A stretch of DNA of 64,000 nt from CADCTB01 sp964479465 (lineage in GTDB: Bacteria; Actinomycetota; Acidimicrobiia; Acidimicrobiales; AC-14), in NCBI GenBank assembly GCA_964479465.1, contig CAYZMG010000003.1, positions 1-64,000 on the forward strand, written 5' to 3'. Each line of letters begins with the position of its first letter. The stretch's first letter is position 1. Shown in pieces: positions 8,716-16,357 of this stretch. The notes under the pieces were generated by a model. It was not told the DNA's origin. It ran no database searches and saw only the letters and a program-made list of their open reading frames with translations. Made by a program: the position numbers and the translations under genes.

Positions 8716-9918
8716 TCAGGCGCCCCTGGCATCGGGAAGCCTGATCCCGGCGTAGAGGGCGAAGTGCCGGGAGGCGGCGGCCTCCCATGTGAAGCGGCTG
8801 GCCACCCGGGCGCCGGCGGCGCGCAGGCGGTCCCGCAGCGCTTCGTCGGCGATGAGCGACTGCATGGCGCCGGCCAGCGCCACCGGGTCGGCCGGCGGTA
8901 CGAGCAGGGCGTCGTCGCCGGGTGTGAGGTACTCCCGGAACACGGGGATGTCGGTGGCGATCACGGGGAGGCGGGCGGCCATGGCCTCCAGCACGGCCAG
9001 GCCCCAGCCCTCCTTGACCGACGGGAAGGCCAGGGCGTCGGCGGCCCGGTACCAGGCCGGGAGGTCGCCGTCGGGCACCGTGCCGAGCAGCACGACGTCG
9101 CGCCCCAGCTCCAGGCCCAGCGTCGGCAGGCTGCCCAGCGCCGCCTCCCTGTACTCCCGGTAGTCCTGGAACGAGTGGCCACCGACGACCGCCAGCACCG
9201 GGCTCGGGTCGACCGCGGCCCGAGCGGCCCCTTGAGCGGGAAGGAGGGCCTTGACCCGCGCCAGCGCTTTGAGAAGGTGGACGCTGCCCTTGCGCGGCTC
9301 GATGCCGCCGACGGCCAGGAAGAGGAACCGGTCCTCGGCCCCCACCTGCCGGCGCAGGGCGGTCCGCCGTTCTGCCGCGATCGGCCCGAAGCGCAGCCGG
9401 TCGACCCCGTTGTAGACCACGCCGGCGTCGACCCCGTACTCGTCCTTCAGCAACGTCCGCCAGTGCTGGCTGACGACCAGCACGATGTCGGGCTCGAGGA
9501 TCGCCTGGCGCTGGCAGTCGATCAGCGCCGGCGTCGTGAAGTCGTCGACGTGGTGAACGGTGCGGACCACGGGGATGCCGGCGCCGGCATCGCGGACCCG
9601 GGCCGCAGCCCGCGCCGCGATGCAGTCCTGGGCGTGGAGGACGTCGAACCGGCCGGCGAGCGCCGACAGCCCGGCCTCCAGCGCGTCGACCGACTGGAAC
9701 ACCCGGTCCTCCAAAGTGTCCGCCGGCGCCGGCGCCGGCACGATCGTGAAGGGGGCCGCTACCGGCCGGAAGAATCCCGCATCGGGGTCGCCCAGGGCGA
9801 CGACCGTCACGTCGGCCCGAGCGGCGGTGAGGGCCTCGGCCAAGGCCAGGGTATGGACCACGCCCCCGCGCGGCTTGGTCGAGTAGGTGACCAGCGCCAC
9901 CCGGGGGCCGGACGTCAC
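8716..9918 (-). CDS. MSMEG_0565-family glycosyltransferase (GT4-like)
   Basis: A 400-residue GT-B glycosyltransferase. The start VALVTYSTKPRGGVVHTL, then ALGDPDAGFFRP, LHAQDCIAARAA and VRTVHHVDDFTTP match what I know of the MSMEG_0565 family that travels with the Nit1C-type nitrogen-starvation cluster. GT4 features are present: VGGIEPRKGS, and the EGWGLAVLEAMA donor-binding segment near residue 310. The donor and acceptor sugars of this family are unknown. The GTG start overlaps the fdrA stop by 4 bp (GTGA), so carbamate kinase, fdrA and this gene form one operon. Longer in-frame extension upstream is antisense noise. Confidence 0.83.
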   Translation of the reverse strand: MTSGPRVALVTYSTKPRGGVVHTLALAEALTAARADVTVVALGDPDAGFFRPVAAPFTIVPAPAPADTLEDRVFQSVDALEAGLSALAGRFDVLHAQDCIAARAAARVRDAGAGIPVVRTVHHVDDFTTPALIDCQRQAILEPDIVLVVSQHWRTLLKDEYGVDAGVVYNGVDRLRFGPIAAERRTALRRQVGAEDRFLFLAVGGIEPRKGSVHLLKALARVKALLPAQGAARAAVDPSPVLAVVGGHSFQDYREYREAALGSLPTLGLELGRDVVLLGTVPDGDLPAWYRAADALAFPSVKEGWGLAVLEAMAARLPVIATDIPVFREYLTPGDDALLVPPADPVALAGAMQSLIADEALRDRLRAAGARVASRFTWEAAASRHFALYAGIRLPDARGA

Positions 9919-11456
9919 GGGGCGCCGGTGACCCGCGAAGGATCCCTGAGGGCGATGGCCGCCGCCGCCAGCGACGCCCGCGCTGCGGTCTCCGTTACGA
10001 TGCAGCCCACCTCCCGAAGCTTGGCCTGCTGTGCGGCAAAGCCCTGCGGGTCGCCCTCGGTGCCGAGGACGTAGGCCACGACCTGGGGGCCACGACCGCC
10101 GGCCATGATCTCGGCGCACACCGGCGACAGCTGGCCGGCGGGGTCGGCGTGGGAGCCGTGGCCGAGCACCACGTCGACGAGCACCACGGCGGTCTCCGCC
10201 GATCGGCCCTCCTCCCGCATCAGCTCCACCCGCGCCTCCGGGTCGATCATCGGGTGGGGCCGGCCCTTGGTGTACTCCTCCTCGCCCAGGTCGAGGCAGA
10301 CATGGGCGCCGGCCGGCGCCGGCAGCCCGTACCGCTTGTCGATCGGTGTGTTGGAGTAGATGGGCCCGAGCAGGCGGGACATGATCACGAGCGACTCGTA
10401 GCAGAGCGTCCCGCCGGAGAACAGGCCCCGCACCAGCCGGCGCTCATCGTCCAAGCGGGCGCACGCCGTCTCGACCTGAGCGACGAGCCCCGCCGAGGGT
10501 TCGGGGGCCTCGATGCCCACCGCGGCCAGCGCCCGGACGACGCCCTCCTCAAGGGTGGTCACCACCTCGACGCCCTGGGGCAGGTCGAGCGGGGTGTCGA
10601 GGCCGACGAGGGCGGCCACCAGGGGAGTGCCGCCGGCCAGGCCGACGACGTCCTTCGCCACGCGGGCCGACGGCGGCTTCGACACCAGCAGGATGGCGTC
10701 GGTGCCGGGGTCCGCATGCATGGCCGCCACCGCCAGCTTGGCCATCCGTCCATCGACGGTGTCGTTGAGGTCGCGGCCGCCGAGGCCGATGACGTGTGAC
10801 ACGCCGGCCCCCCACCGGTCCAGCAGGCTCATGGCCTCCTGAGCGCCGGTGCCGGCGGCGGCGATGACGCCGACCCGCCCCTGCTTCACCACGTTGGCGA
10901 ACCCGAGGCCGGTGCCGCCGAGCATGGCGGTGCCGGCGCCCGGCCCCATGAGCAGCCGCCCGACCTCCTTGGCCCGGTCCTTGAGCTCGACCTCGTCATC
11001 GACGGAGACGTTGTCGCTGAAGAGGAGGACGTGGAGGCCGGCCGACAGGGCCTTGTGGGCCTCCATGGCCGCGTAGTCACCGGGCACGGAGACGACGGCG
11101 ACGTTGGTCCCCGGCTGAAGGCCGATGGCCTCCTCGGTCGTGCGCGCCTGGCGCTCGGTCTTCTCCCGGCCGGCGCCCTCACGGGTGGCGAACAGCGCCT
11201 GCTCGCCGGCCTCGACCGCGGCCTCCAGGGCGGCGTCGTCGACGGCGCGCACGGCGACGAACAGGTCGTTGGCCGACGTGGTTCCCAGCTCGGACTGGTC
11301 GAAGCCCTGGCCGAGAAGCGTCTCGACGTTGGCCGGCGTGGCCATGGCCGCCGCCGCCCACTCCACGCCTTCGACCTCGAACATCGAGCGGGTGCCGGAC
11401 AGCTGGAGGACGGAGTCGAGGTAGGTGTCCGCGTACACCTTCACCCGGGTGCTCAT
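9915..11456 (-). CDS. fdrA: FdrA-family protein, probable carbamoyltransferase subunit (AllF-like)
   Basis: A 513-residue FdrA protein with two succinyl-CoA-synthetase-like halves. Visible features are the Gly-rich loop region (GPGAGTAMLGGTGLGFANVVKQGRVGV, quoted in part), GAGVSHVIGLGGRDLND, and LVRGLFSGGTLCYES in the second half. In E. coli, FdrA (AllF) works with DUF1116 (AllG) and DUF2877 (AllH) as oxamate carbamoyltransferase, moving a carbamoyl group to phosphate. A DUF1116 partner sits at 21087-22496, and carbamate kinase is directly upstream with a 1-bp overlap, so carbamoyl phosphate is the likely product. No DUF2877 subunit was found; the carbamoyl donor is unknown. Confidence 0.88.
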   Translation of the reverse strand: MSTRVKVYADTYLDSVLQLSGTRSMFEVEGVEWAAAAMATPANVETLLGQGFDQSELGTTSANDLFVAVRAVDDAALEAAVEAGEQALFATREGAGREKTERQARTTEEAIGLQPGTNVAVVSVPGDYAAMEAHKALSAGLHVLLFSDNVSVDDEVELKDRAKEVGRLLMGPGAGTAMLGGTGLGFANVVKQGRVGVIAAAGTGAQEAMSLLDRWGAGVSHVIGLGGRDLNDTVDGRMAKLAVAAMHADPGTDAILLVSKPPSARVAKDVVGLAGGTPLVAALVGLDTPLDLPQGVEVVTTLEEGVVRALAAVGIEAPEPSAGLVAQVETACARLDDERRLVRGLFSGGTLCYESLVIMSRLLGPIYSNTPIDKRYGLPAPAGAHVCLDLGEEEYTKGRPHPMIDPEARVELMREEGRSAETAVVLVDVVLGHGSHADPAGQLSPVCAEIMAGGRGPQVVAYVLGTEGDPQGFAAQQAKLREVGCIVTETAARASLAAAAIALRDPSRVTGAP

Positions 11457-12445
11457 CAGGCGGCCGTGAGCGGGCGGACCCGCACGATGCGGGTGCCGGG
11501 CTCACCTTCGAGTTTGGACACCGTGCCCTCCAAGGACGCGTAGACGAGCCGCGGGGTCGTCACGACGGCGATCTCGCCGCCCCGGCGCAGGAACTGGGTG
11601 GCGGCTCGGATCTTCGGTCCCATGCTGCCTTCGGGGAACTCACCGTCGGCCAGGTACGTCTCCGCCTCGGACACGCTCATCTCGTGGATCGGAACCTGCT
11701 CCGGGGTGCCGTAGTGGAGCAGGACGGAGTCGACCCCCGTCACCAGCACGAGCGCCTCGGCGGACAGGGCGGTGGCCAGCTGTTCGGCGGCGTAGTCCTT
11801 GTCGATGACGGCGTCCACCCCGACGTAGCCGCCGCTCTGGCCCCGGACGACGGGTACGCCGCCGCCGCCGGCGGCGACGACCACCATGTTCTGCTCCAGC
11901 AGGGCGCGGATGGCCGGCGTCTCCAGGACCGTCACCGGCCGGGGCGACGGAACCACCCGGCGCCAGCCGCGGCCGGCGTCCTCCTTGACCACCCAGCCCC
12001 GCTCGGCGGCCAGGGACTCGGCCTGCTCCCGGGAGAAGAACGGTCCGATCGGTTTGGTGGGGTCTCCGAATGCGGGGTCGTCGGGGCTGACGGAGACGTG
12101 GGTGACGACAGCGACCGCGCCCCGCATCCAGTTGGGATGGCCGGCGTCGCCCACCTTCCGGAGGGCGAGGGTGATGACGCTGCCGAGCTGGCCCTCGGTC
12201 ATGGCGCCCAGGGCGAACAGCGGCTGCGCCGGCACGATGCGGGCGCCTTCCTCCCCCTGGATGGCGAGGTTGCCGACCTGGGGGCCGTTGCCGTGGACGA
12301 GCACCACCCGCCAGCCGGTGCGCAGCAGGGAGCAGACCGATTTGGCCATGAGGGTGGCGTTGGCCTCGATCTCGGTATACGTGCCGGCCTGGCCCTCGCG
12401 GGTGAGGGCGTTCCCGCCCAGTGCGACGACCGCGGTCTTGGCCAT
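11456..12445 (-). CDS. arcC: Carbamate kinase
   Basis: A 329-residue carbamate kinase of normal length, which converts carbamoyl phosphate and ADP to ATP, CO2 and NH3. Family motifs: VVALGGNAL at the N-terminus, LVHGNGPQVGNL near residue 50, VVAAGGGGVPVV near 195, IDKDYAAEQLA and the C-terminal FPEGSMGPKIRAA. It is the first gene of a three-gene operon with fdrA and a glycosyltransferase. In organisms using allantoin or oxamate this pairing is the ATP-yielding end of the pathway. The ATG lies at the edge of a divergent control region. Confidence 0.95.
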   Translation of the reverse strand: MAKTAVVALGGNALTREGQAGTYTEIEANATLMAKSVCSLLRTGWRVVLVHGNGPQVGNLAIQGEEGARIVPAQPLFALGAMTEGQLGSVITLALRKVGDAGHPNWMRGAVAVVTHVSVSPDDPAFGDPTKPIGPFFSREQAESLAAERGWVVKEDAGRGWRRVVPSPRPVTVLETPAIRALLEQNMVVVAAGGGGVPVVRGQSGGYVGVDAVIDKDYAAEQLATALSAEALVLVTGVDSVLLHYGTPEQVPIHEMSVSEAETYLADGEFPEGSMGPKIRAATQFLRRGGEIAVVTTPRLVYASLEGTVSKLEGEPGTRIVRVRPLTAA

Positions 12446-12536
12446 GTCCGGAGCGCCCCCTTGGAAAACAGGATGGGAAATGCCTGTTCATCATAGTGTA
12501 GGGTTGGCCAGGGAGCCAGGGTGGAAGGAGGGCAGC
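12446..12536. promoter_or_regulatory. Divergent control region with an inverted repeat
   Basis: The 91 bp between the carbamate kinase and the 12537 gene hold AACAGG (12467-12472), ten bases, then CCTGTT (12483-12488). This 6-bp-arm inverted repeat is a candidate operator. A TATGAT-like -10 hexamer for the minus strand and a CATAGT-like one for the plus strand overlap just beside it, at about 12490-12496. A strong GGAAGGAGG ribosome site precedes the plus-strand gene. Confidence 0.4.
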
Positions 12537-12887
12537 ATGAGCACCGACGAGACGCCCCAGGAGCGGGCCGCCTCACCGTTCTCCGATGCCGAGGTTCCCC
12601 GGGAGATGCTGGGCCGGTGGTTCCGGGCTGAGGAGCGGCTGTATCCGGTCGCCATGGTCATGCCCGAGCGCTACGAGACGGTCGTGCGCCTGGTCGGCAG
12701 GGTGGCCGAGCAGCTGCGGGCGTCCTGTCCCGACCTGGCCAGCCTGGTCGCGGCCGACGCCGAGGCCACCGAGCTGGCCGTCCGGGTGGCGTCCTTCGAC
12801 CCCGAGACCGCAGCCGACATCGACCTGTCGCTCATCGGCGCCGCCGCCTTCTCGATCCGCTACCGCGAGCTCGCCGCCAACCGGTAG
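12537..12887 (+). CDS. Hypothetical protein at the head of the radical SAM side of the island
   Basis: 116 residues, mainly helical, acidic, without Cys, signal peptide or membrane segment. The centre reads WFRAEERLYPVAMVMPERYE and VRLVGRVAEQL. I do not recognise the family. The ATG is preceded by GGAAGGAGGG, a very strong site. It is divergent from carbamate kinase and 82 bp upstream of the radical SAM gene, so it may belong with the island, perhaps as a regulator or small subunit; nothing in the sequence decides this. Confidence 0.65.
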   Translation: MSTDETPQERAASPFSDAEVPREMLGRWFRAEERLYPVAMVMPERYETVVRLVGRVAEQLRASCPDLASLVAADAEATELAVRVASFDPETAADIDLSLIGAAAFSIRYRELAANR

Positions 12888-12911
12888 TTGACATTCGTGC
12901 CCGCCCGCATG

Positions 12912-12942
12912 TTGCCTAGAGGACAAGCGTTTCCTATAGGAC
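12912..12942 (+). promoter_or_regulatory. Putative promoter and operator of the radical SAM-GNAT operon
   Basis: TTGCCT (12912-12917) and TATAGG (12935-12940) are 17 bp apart, a sigma-70-like layout. Two near-identical words, CCTAGAGGAC (12915-12924) and CCTATAGGAC (12933-12942), lie 18 bp apart, and the second is centred on the palindrome TCCTATAGGA. The spacing of nearly two helical turns is what a dimeric regulator would need. A similar ATAGGAC element sits at the comA-like promoter (15551-15557). Confidence 0.5.
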
Positions 12943-12969
12943 ACATCCGCACCCTCCAGTAGGAGCCTC

Positions 12970-14091
12970 GTGTCGACCGACTCACTCCTCGGCCCGCCGG
13001 CCACCCTCGCCCAACTTCTGACCGAGCTCCAGAGCAAGGGGCTCCGGGTCGAAGCGTCCATGGAGGCCCGCCACGGCGGCGCCGGCCCGAGCGACTCAGG
13101 GATGCTCTGGATCGAGGGGGTTGCCGTCACCGTCCCCGTCGACGCCCCCTTCGCCAAGTCGTCGCCCTATTCGCTGCGGTCCGAGGACGAGGGCTTCGGC
13201 ATCTACCTCGACGGCACCCGGCTGGCCGCCGCCGCCGGCGCCCCCCGCCCCCGCTACTACGACCTGACGACGGCCGACGGCATCCCGTACTGGAAAATCG
13301 CCCTCCTCCACCTCGATTCCCTCGCCAGCACCGTTCTCCAGACCTGCGCCTACTGGGGCAACTCCGACCAGTGCCAGTTCTGCGGCATCGGGCTTTCGCT
13401 CGACGCCCAGCGCACGATCGCCAAAAAGCGGCCCGAGCAGCTGGCCGAGGTGGCGGTGGCGGCTAAGGAGCTCGACGGCGCCGTCGACGCCACGCTGACC
13501 ACGGGCAGCACGACCGGGGTCGACAAGGGGGCGCTCTACGTGGCCCGGTGCGGCGCGGCGGTGAAGGAGGCCGCCGGCCTGCCCGTCGAGGTGCAGTTCG
13601 AGCCACCGGACGACCTCGACGTCATCAACCGGGTGCACGACATGGGCATCGACTCCGTCGGCATCCACGTGGAGACCTTCGACCCCGCGGTCCTGGAGCG
13701 CATCGCCCCGGCCAAGGCCCGGACGGGCATCGAGGGCTACTTCGGGGCCTGGGAGCGGGCCGTCAGCCTGTTCGGCGCCGGCCAGGTGTCGACGTACGTG
13801 ATCCTCGGCATGGGGGAGGACCCCCAGCTCACCATCGACGGCTGCAAGCGGGCCATCGACATGGGCGTCTATCCCTTCATCGTCCCCCTGCGCCCGATCG
13901 CCGGCAGCCTGATGGAGGACCTCCCGCCGCCGTCGGCCGAGTACACCGAGACGGTTTACCGCCAGGTCGTGCCCTACCTGACCGCCCGCGGCCTCAGCGC
14001 CGAGGGCGCCGCCGCCGGCTGCGCCCGCTGCCAGGCGTGCTCGGCCATGAGCACGGTGGAGAAGGCCGTCACCCTTCTTTCCAAGCCATGA
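12970..14091 (+). CDS. MSMEG_0568/Sll0785-family radical SAM protein
   Basis: 373 residues. The Fe-S region reads TCAYWGNSDQCQFCGIG (near residue 121-137): Cys-x8-Cys-x2-Cys instead of the standard Cys-x3-Cys-x2-Cys, so cluster ligation is unusual. Next come LTTGST, VEVQFEPPDD, SVGIHVETFD and GQVSTYVILGMGEDPQ, typical of a radical SAM TIM barrel of this family. The C-terminus has GCARCQACS, three more Cys that could hold a second cluster. The family is part of the nitrogen-starvation Nit1C-type cluster; its reaction is unknown. GTG start with AGGAG 4 bp ahead; the stop overlaps the GNAT gene (ATGA). Confidence 0.88.
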   Translation: MSTDSLLGPPATLAQLLTELQSKGLRVEASMEARHGGAGPSDSGMLWIEGVAVTVPVDAPFAKSSPYSLRSEDEGFGIYLDGTRLAAAAGAPRPRYYDLTTADGIPYWKIALLHLDSLASTVLQTCAYWGNSDQCQFCGIGLSLDAQRTIAKKRPEQLAEVAVAAKELDGAVDATLTTGSTTGVDKGALYVARCGAAVKEAAGLPVEVQFEPPDDLDVINRVHDMGIDSVGIHVETFDPAVLERIAPAKARTGIEGYFGAWERAVSLFGAGQVSTYVILGMGEDPQLTIDGCKRAIDMGVYPFIVPLRPIAGSLMEDLPPPSAEYTETVYRQVVPYLTARGLSAEGAAAGCARCQACSAMSTVEKAVTLLSKP

Positions 14092-14579
14092 GCGATCTCC
14101 GTACCCACCGGCGGACCCGGGTGGTGTGCCGGCCGGCGGTCACCCCCGAGGAGCTCGAGACTCATTACCGCATCCGCCACGAGGTCTTCGTTGAGGAGCA
14201 GCAGCTCTTCACCTGCACCGACCGGGATGGGTACGACGACGACCCCGACGTGGTCCACGTGCTGGCCTACCTGAACGACGCGCCGGTGGGGACCGTGCGG
14301 CTCTTCCCGCTCGACCGGGCCGACCGGCTGTGGCAGGGCGACCGGTTGGCCGTCGTGCGATCCGCGCGTATCCACGGCCTCGGCCGCCCCCTGGTGCGGT
14401 TCGCGGTGGCGACGGCGGGGGAGCGCGACGGACGGGAGATGGTGGCCCACATCCAGCTTCAGAACGTCGCCCTGTTCGAGCGCCTCGGCTGGCACAAGTA
14501 CGGCGAGGTCGAGGTCTACGTCGGCGTGCACCACCAGCCCATGGCGATCGACCTCCAGGCCGCCCGGCGCAAGAGCTAA
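14088..14579 (+). CDS. MSMEG_0567/Sll0786-family GNAT N-acetyltransferase
   Basis: 163 residues with the GNAT fold: YRIRHEVFVEEQQLF at the N-terminus (like LuxI/GNAT autoinducer-type acyltransferases), VLAYLNDAPVGTVRLFPLD (strands 3-4), a short GLGRPLVRFAVA acetyl-CoA loop, and NVALFERLGWHKYGEV. It would transfer an acyl group from acyl-CoA to an amine; the substrate is unknown. It is coupled to the radical SAM gene by a 4-bp overlap, the same order as in Synechocystis sll0785-sll0786. Its 3' end overlaps the convergent PurM-like gene by 4 bp. Confidence 0.85.
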   Translation: MSDLRTHRRTRVVCRPAVTPEELETHYRIRHEVFVEEQQLFTCTDRDGYDDDPDVVHVLAYLNDAPVGTVRLFPLDRADRLWQGDRLAVVRSARIHGLGRPLVRFAVATAGERDGREMVAHIQLQNVALFERLGWHKYGEVEVYVGVHHQPMAIDLQAARRKS

Positions 14580-15529
14580 AGGCCCGTCACGGCCTCCGAC
14601 GCCAGGTCGATCACCACCTCCCGCCGGCCGCCGGCGGCCACCGCCACCTCGCCGGTGGGGTCGACCGTCCCGATGACGGCGGCGGGGATGCCGCGCTCGG
14701 TGAACGGCCGGGCGCAGTCGTCCTCCCGCCCCGCCGGCACGCACAGCAAGAAGGCGAAGCACGGGAAGGCAACCAGCCAGTCGGCCAGGTCCACGCCGGC
14801 GGGCACCGGGACGGCGTCGAGGTCGACGGTGACCCCGAGACGGTGGCACTCCAGGAGCATGGCCAGCGAGCCGACGATGCCGGCCATGCTGACGTCCTTG
14901 GCCGCCACGCAGGCGCCGGCGCCGGCCACCGCGGCCAGCGTGCGCACGTCGCCGGCCAGACGCTCGCCCCGCTCGTCGAAGGAGGCGAAAAACGGGAAAT
15001 CGCTCCGCATGGTGCCCTCGGTGATGCACGCCAGCATCACGCGCTGGCCCGCCGCTGCGTTGCGGACCGACAGGACGTGCTCGGCCCGCCCGAGCCCGAA
15101 GGCCGACAGCGCCGGCGGGCCGTCATGGCGGGTGAGGTGGCCGCCGACGATGGGCACGTCGTAGAGCTCGGACGCGTCGCGCATGCCGTGCAGTGCCAGG
15201 CGGGCCACGTCGTCGCCGGCCACGATCGTGTCCACGATGGCGAGGGGGACGGCGCCCATGGCCGCCAGGTCGTTCACGTTGGCCAGCACCGCGGCCACGC
15301 CGGCACCGTAGGGGTCGGCGGCCACGAAGGCGGGCAGGATGGCCTCGCCGCCCACCACGAGGGAGCCGTCGACGACCGCCCCGTCGTCGCCCGGACCGGC
15401 CAGCCAGTCGCCGGCGCCGAACACCTCGCGCACCAGCGCGATCGGCGCCTTGTTCCGCAGGCCCGGGTTGGCCCGCAGCGCTTCGACCAGGTGGCCGAGA
15501 TCCAACGGGCTCGGATCCGCTGTTTGCAC
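14576..15529 (-). CDS. Sll0787-family PurM/AIR-synthase-like protein
   Basis: 317 residues of the PurM/SelD/HypE/ThiL superfamily. The ATP-site features are visible: GPGDDGAVVDG near residue 45, FVAADPYGAGVAAVLANVNDLAAMGAVP near 75 (quoted region, family pattern D-P-x3-G), GGHLTRHDG, and AAKDVSMAGIVGSLAMLLE. Members use ATP to activate an amide or related group; HypE, a relative, dehydrates a thiocarbamate to thiocyanate. Sll0787 proteins occur in the Nit1C-type cluster next to GNAT and radical SAM genes, as here, though here the gene is inverted. GTG at 15529 lies inside the divergent comA promoter. Confidence 0.82.
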   Translation of the reverse strand: MQTADPSPLDLGHLVEALRANPGLRNKAPIALVREVFGAGDWLAGPGDDGAVVDGSLVVGGEAILPAFVAADPYGAGVAAVLANVNDLAAMGAVPLAIVDTIVAGDDVARLALHGMRDASELYDVPIVGGHLTRHDGPPALSAFGLGRAEHVLSVRNAAAGQRVMLACITEGTMRSDFPFFASFDERGERLAGDVRTLAAVAGAGACVAAKDVSMAGIVGSLAMLLECHRLGVTVDLDAVPVPAGVDLADWLVAFPCFAFLLCVPAGREDDCARPFTERGIPAAVIGTVDPTGEVAVAAGGRREVVIDLASEAVTGL

Positions 15530-15559
15530 TAAAGTAGACAGCTCTCTACCATAGGACTT
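15524..15559 (+). promoter_or_regulatory. Promoter of the comA-like operon, probably leaderless
   Basis: TTGCAC (15524-15529) and TACCAT (15547-15552) are 17 bp apart. Only 7 bp separate the -10 element from the ATG at 15560, so transcription should begin at or next to the start codon, giving a leaderless mRNA. No ribosome binding site is present, which agrees. The divergent PurM-like gene starts inside the -35 element. The ATAGGAC word at 15551-15557 recurs at the radical SAM promoter. Confidence 0.55.
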
Positions 15560-16357
15560 ATGGGTCCGCCGTTCCCACTGGAACTCCCCGAGCGCCCTTC
15601 CAAGCCCCGCTCGGTCGGCATCACCCACGTGCTTGACAAGGGGCTTCCCGCTCACGAGCTTCCGGGTGTCCTGGAGACCTGCGGCGCCTACATCGACATC
15701 TGGAAGTTCGGATGGGGCACGGCCTACCTCGACCCGGGCGTCGCGTCCAAGCTGGCCACCCTGGCCGATCACGGGGTTCTCGCCTGCGTGGGCGGCACGC
15801 TGCTTGAGGTGGCCTGGGTGCAGCGGCGGGTCGAGGAGTTCCTGGACTGGGCCGCCGGCGTCGGCTTCTCCTGCATTGAGGTGTCGCGGGGCGCGGCGCC
15901 GATGCGGCGCGACGAGAAGTACGACCTGATTCGTTCGGCCACCAGCCGCTTCACCGTGCTCTCCGAGGTGGGCGCCAAGAATGCAGCCGACCAGCCCTCG
16001 TGTGCGCAGTGGGCCGAGGAGGTGGTCGGCGACCTGGCCGCCGGCGCCCGCTGGGTGCTTGCCGAGGGCCGGGAGAGCGGGACGGTCGGCATCTACGACG
16101 GCGCCGGCACCATCCGTGAGGACGTGATCGCGGCGGTGATCGACGCCGGTGGCGTGGAGCGGGTGGTGTTCGAGACGCCTCGCAAAGACCAGGCGGTGTG
16201 GTTCATGCGCCACTGCGGGCCCAACGTCAACCTGGCCAACATCCCCGTGGCCGAAGTCCTCGGCGTGGAGACACTGCGTCTCGGCCTGCGGGCCGACACG
16301 ATGTCGCTGACGCCGAAGGCGGCGCAGCTCACGCCCAAGCCGGCCCTGCGCCGGTGA
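15560..16357 (+). CDS. ComA (phosphosulfolactate synthase) family protein
   Basis: 265 residues of the ComA family, which adds sulfite to phosphoenolpyruvate to make phosphosulfolactate in coenzyme M and sulfolactate synthesis. The barrel motifs are present: THVLDKG at the start, YIDIWKFGWGT near residue 45, ACVGGTLLEVA, IEVSRGAAPM, VLSEVGAKN, VLAEGRESGT and VVFETPRKDQAVWF near the end. Length matches the family. No ComB or ComC homologue is nearby, so the classic coenzyme M route is unlikely and a related condensation of PEP with another nucleophile is possible. First gene of a six-gene operon with overlapping ends. Confidence 0.85.
   Translation: MGPPFPLELPERPSKPRSVGITHVLDKGLPAHELPGVLETCGAYIDIWKFGWGTAYLDPGVASKLATLADHGVLACVGGTLLEVAWVQRRVEEFLDWAAGVGFSCIEVSRGAAPMRRDEKYDLIRSATSRFTVLSEVGAKNAADQPSCAQWAEEVVGDLAAGARWVLAEGRESGTVGIYDGAGTIREDVIAAVIDAGGVERVVFETPRKDQAVWFMRHCGPNVNLANIPVAEVLGVETLRLGLRADTMSLTPKAAQLTPKPALRR

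Noticed and set aside
9919..10119. N-terminal extension of the glycosyltransferase
   Set aside because: It lies over the fdrA gene in another frame; the family N-terminus begins at VALVTYSTKPRGG.
12888..12893. TTGACA as -35 of the radical SAM promoter
   Set aside because: No -10 word at a suitable distance; TTGCCT-17-TATAGG fits better.
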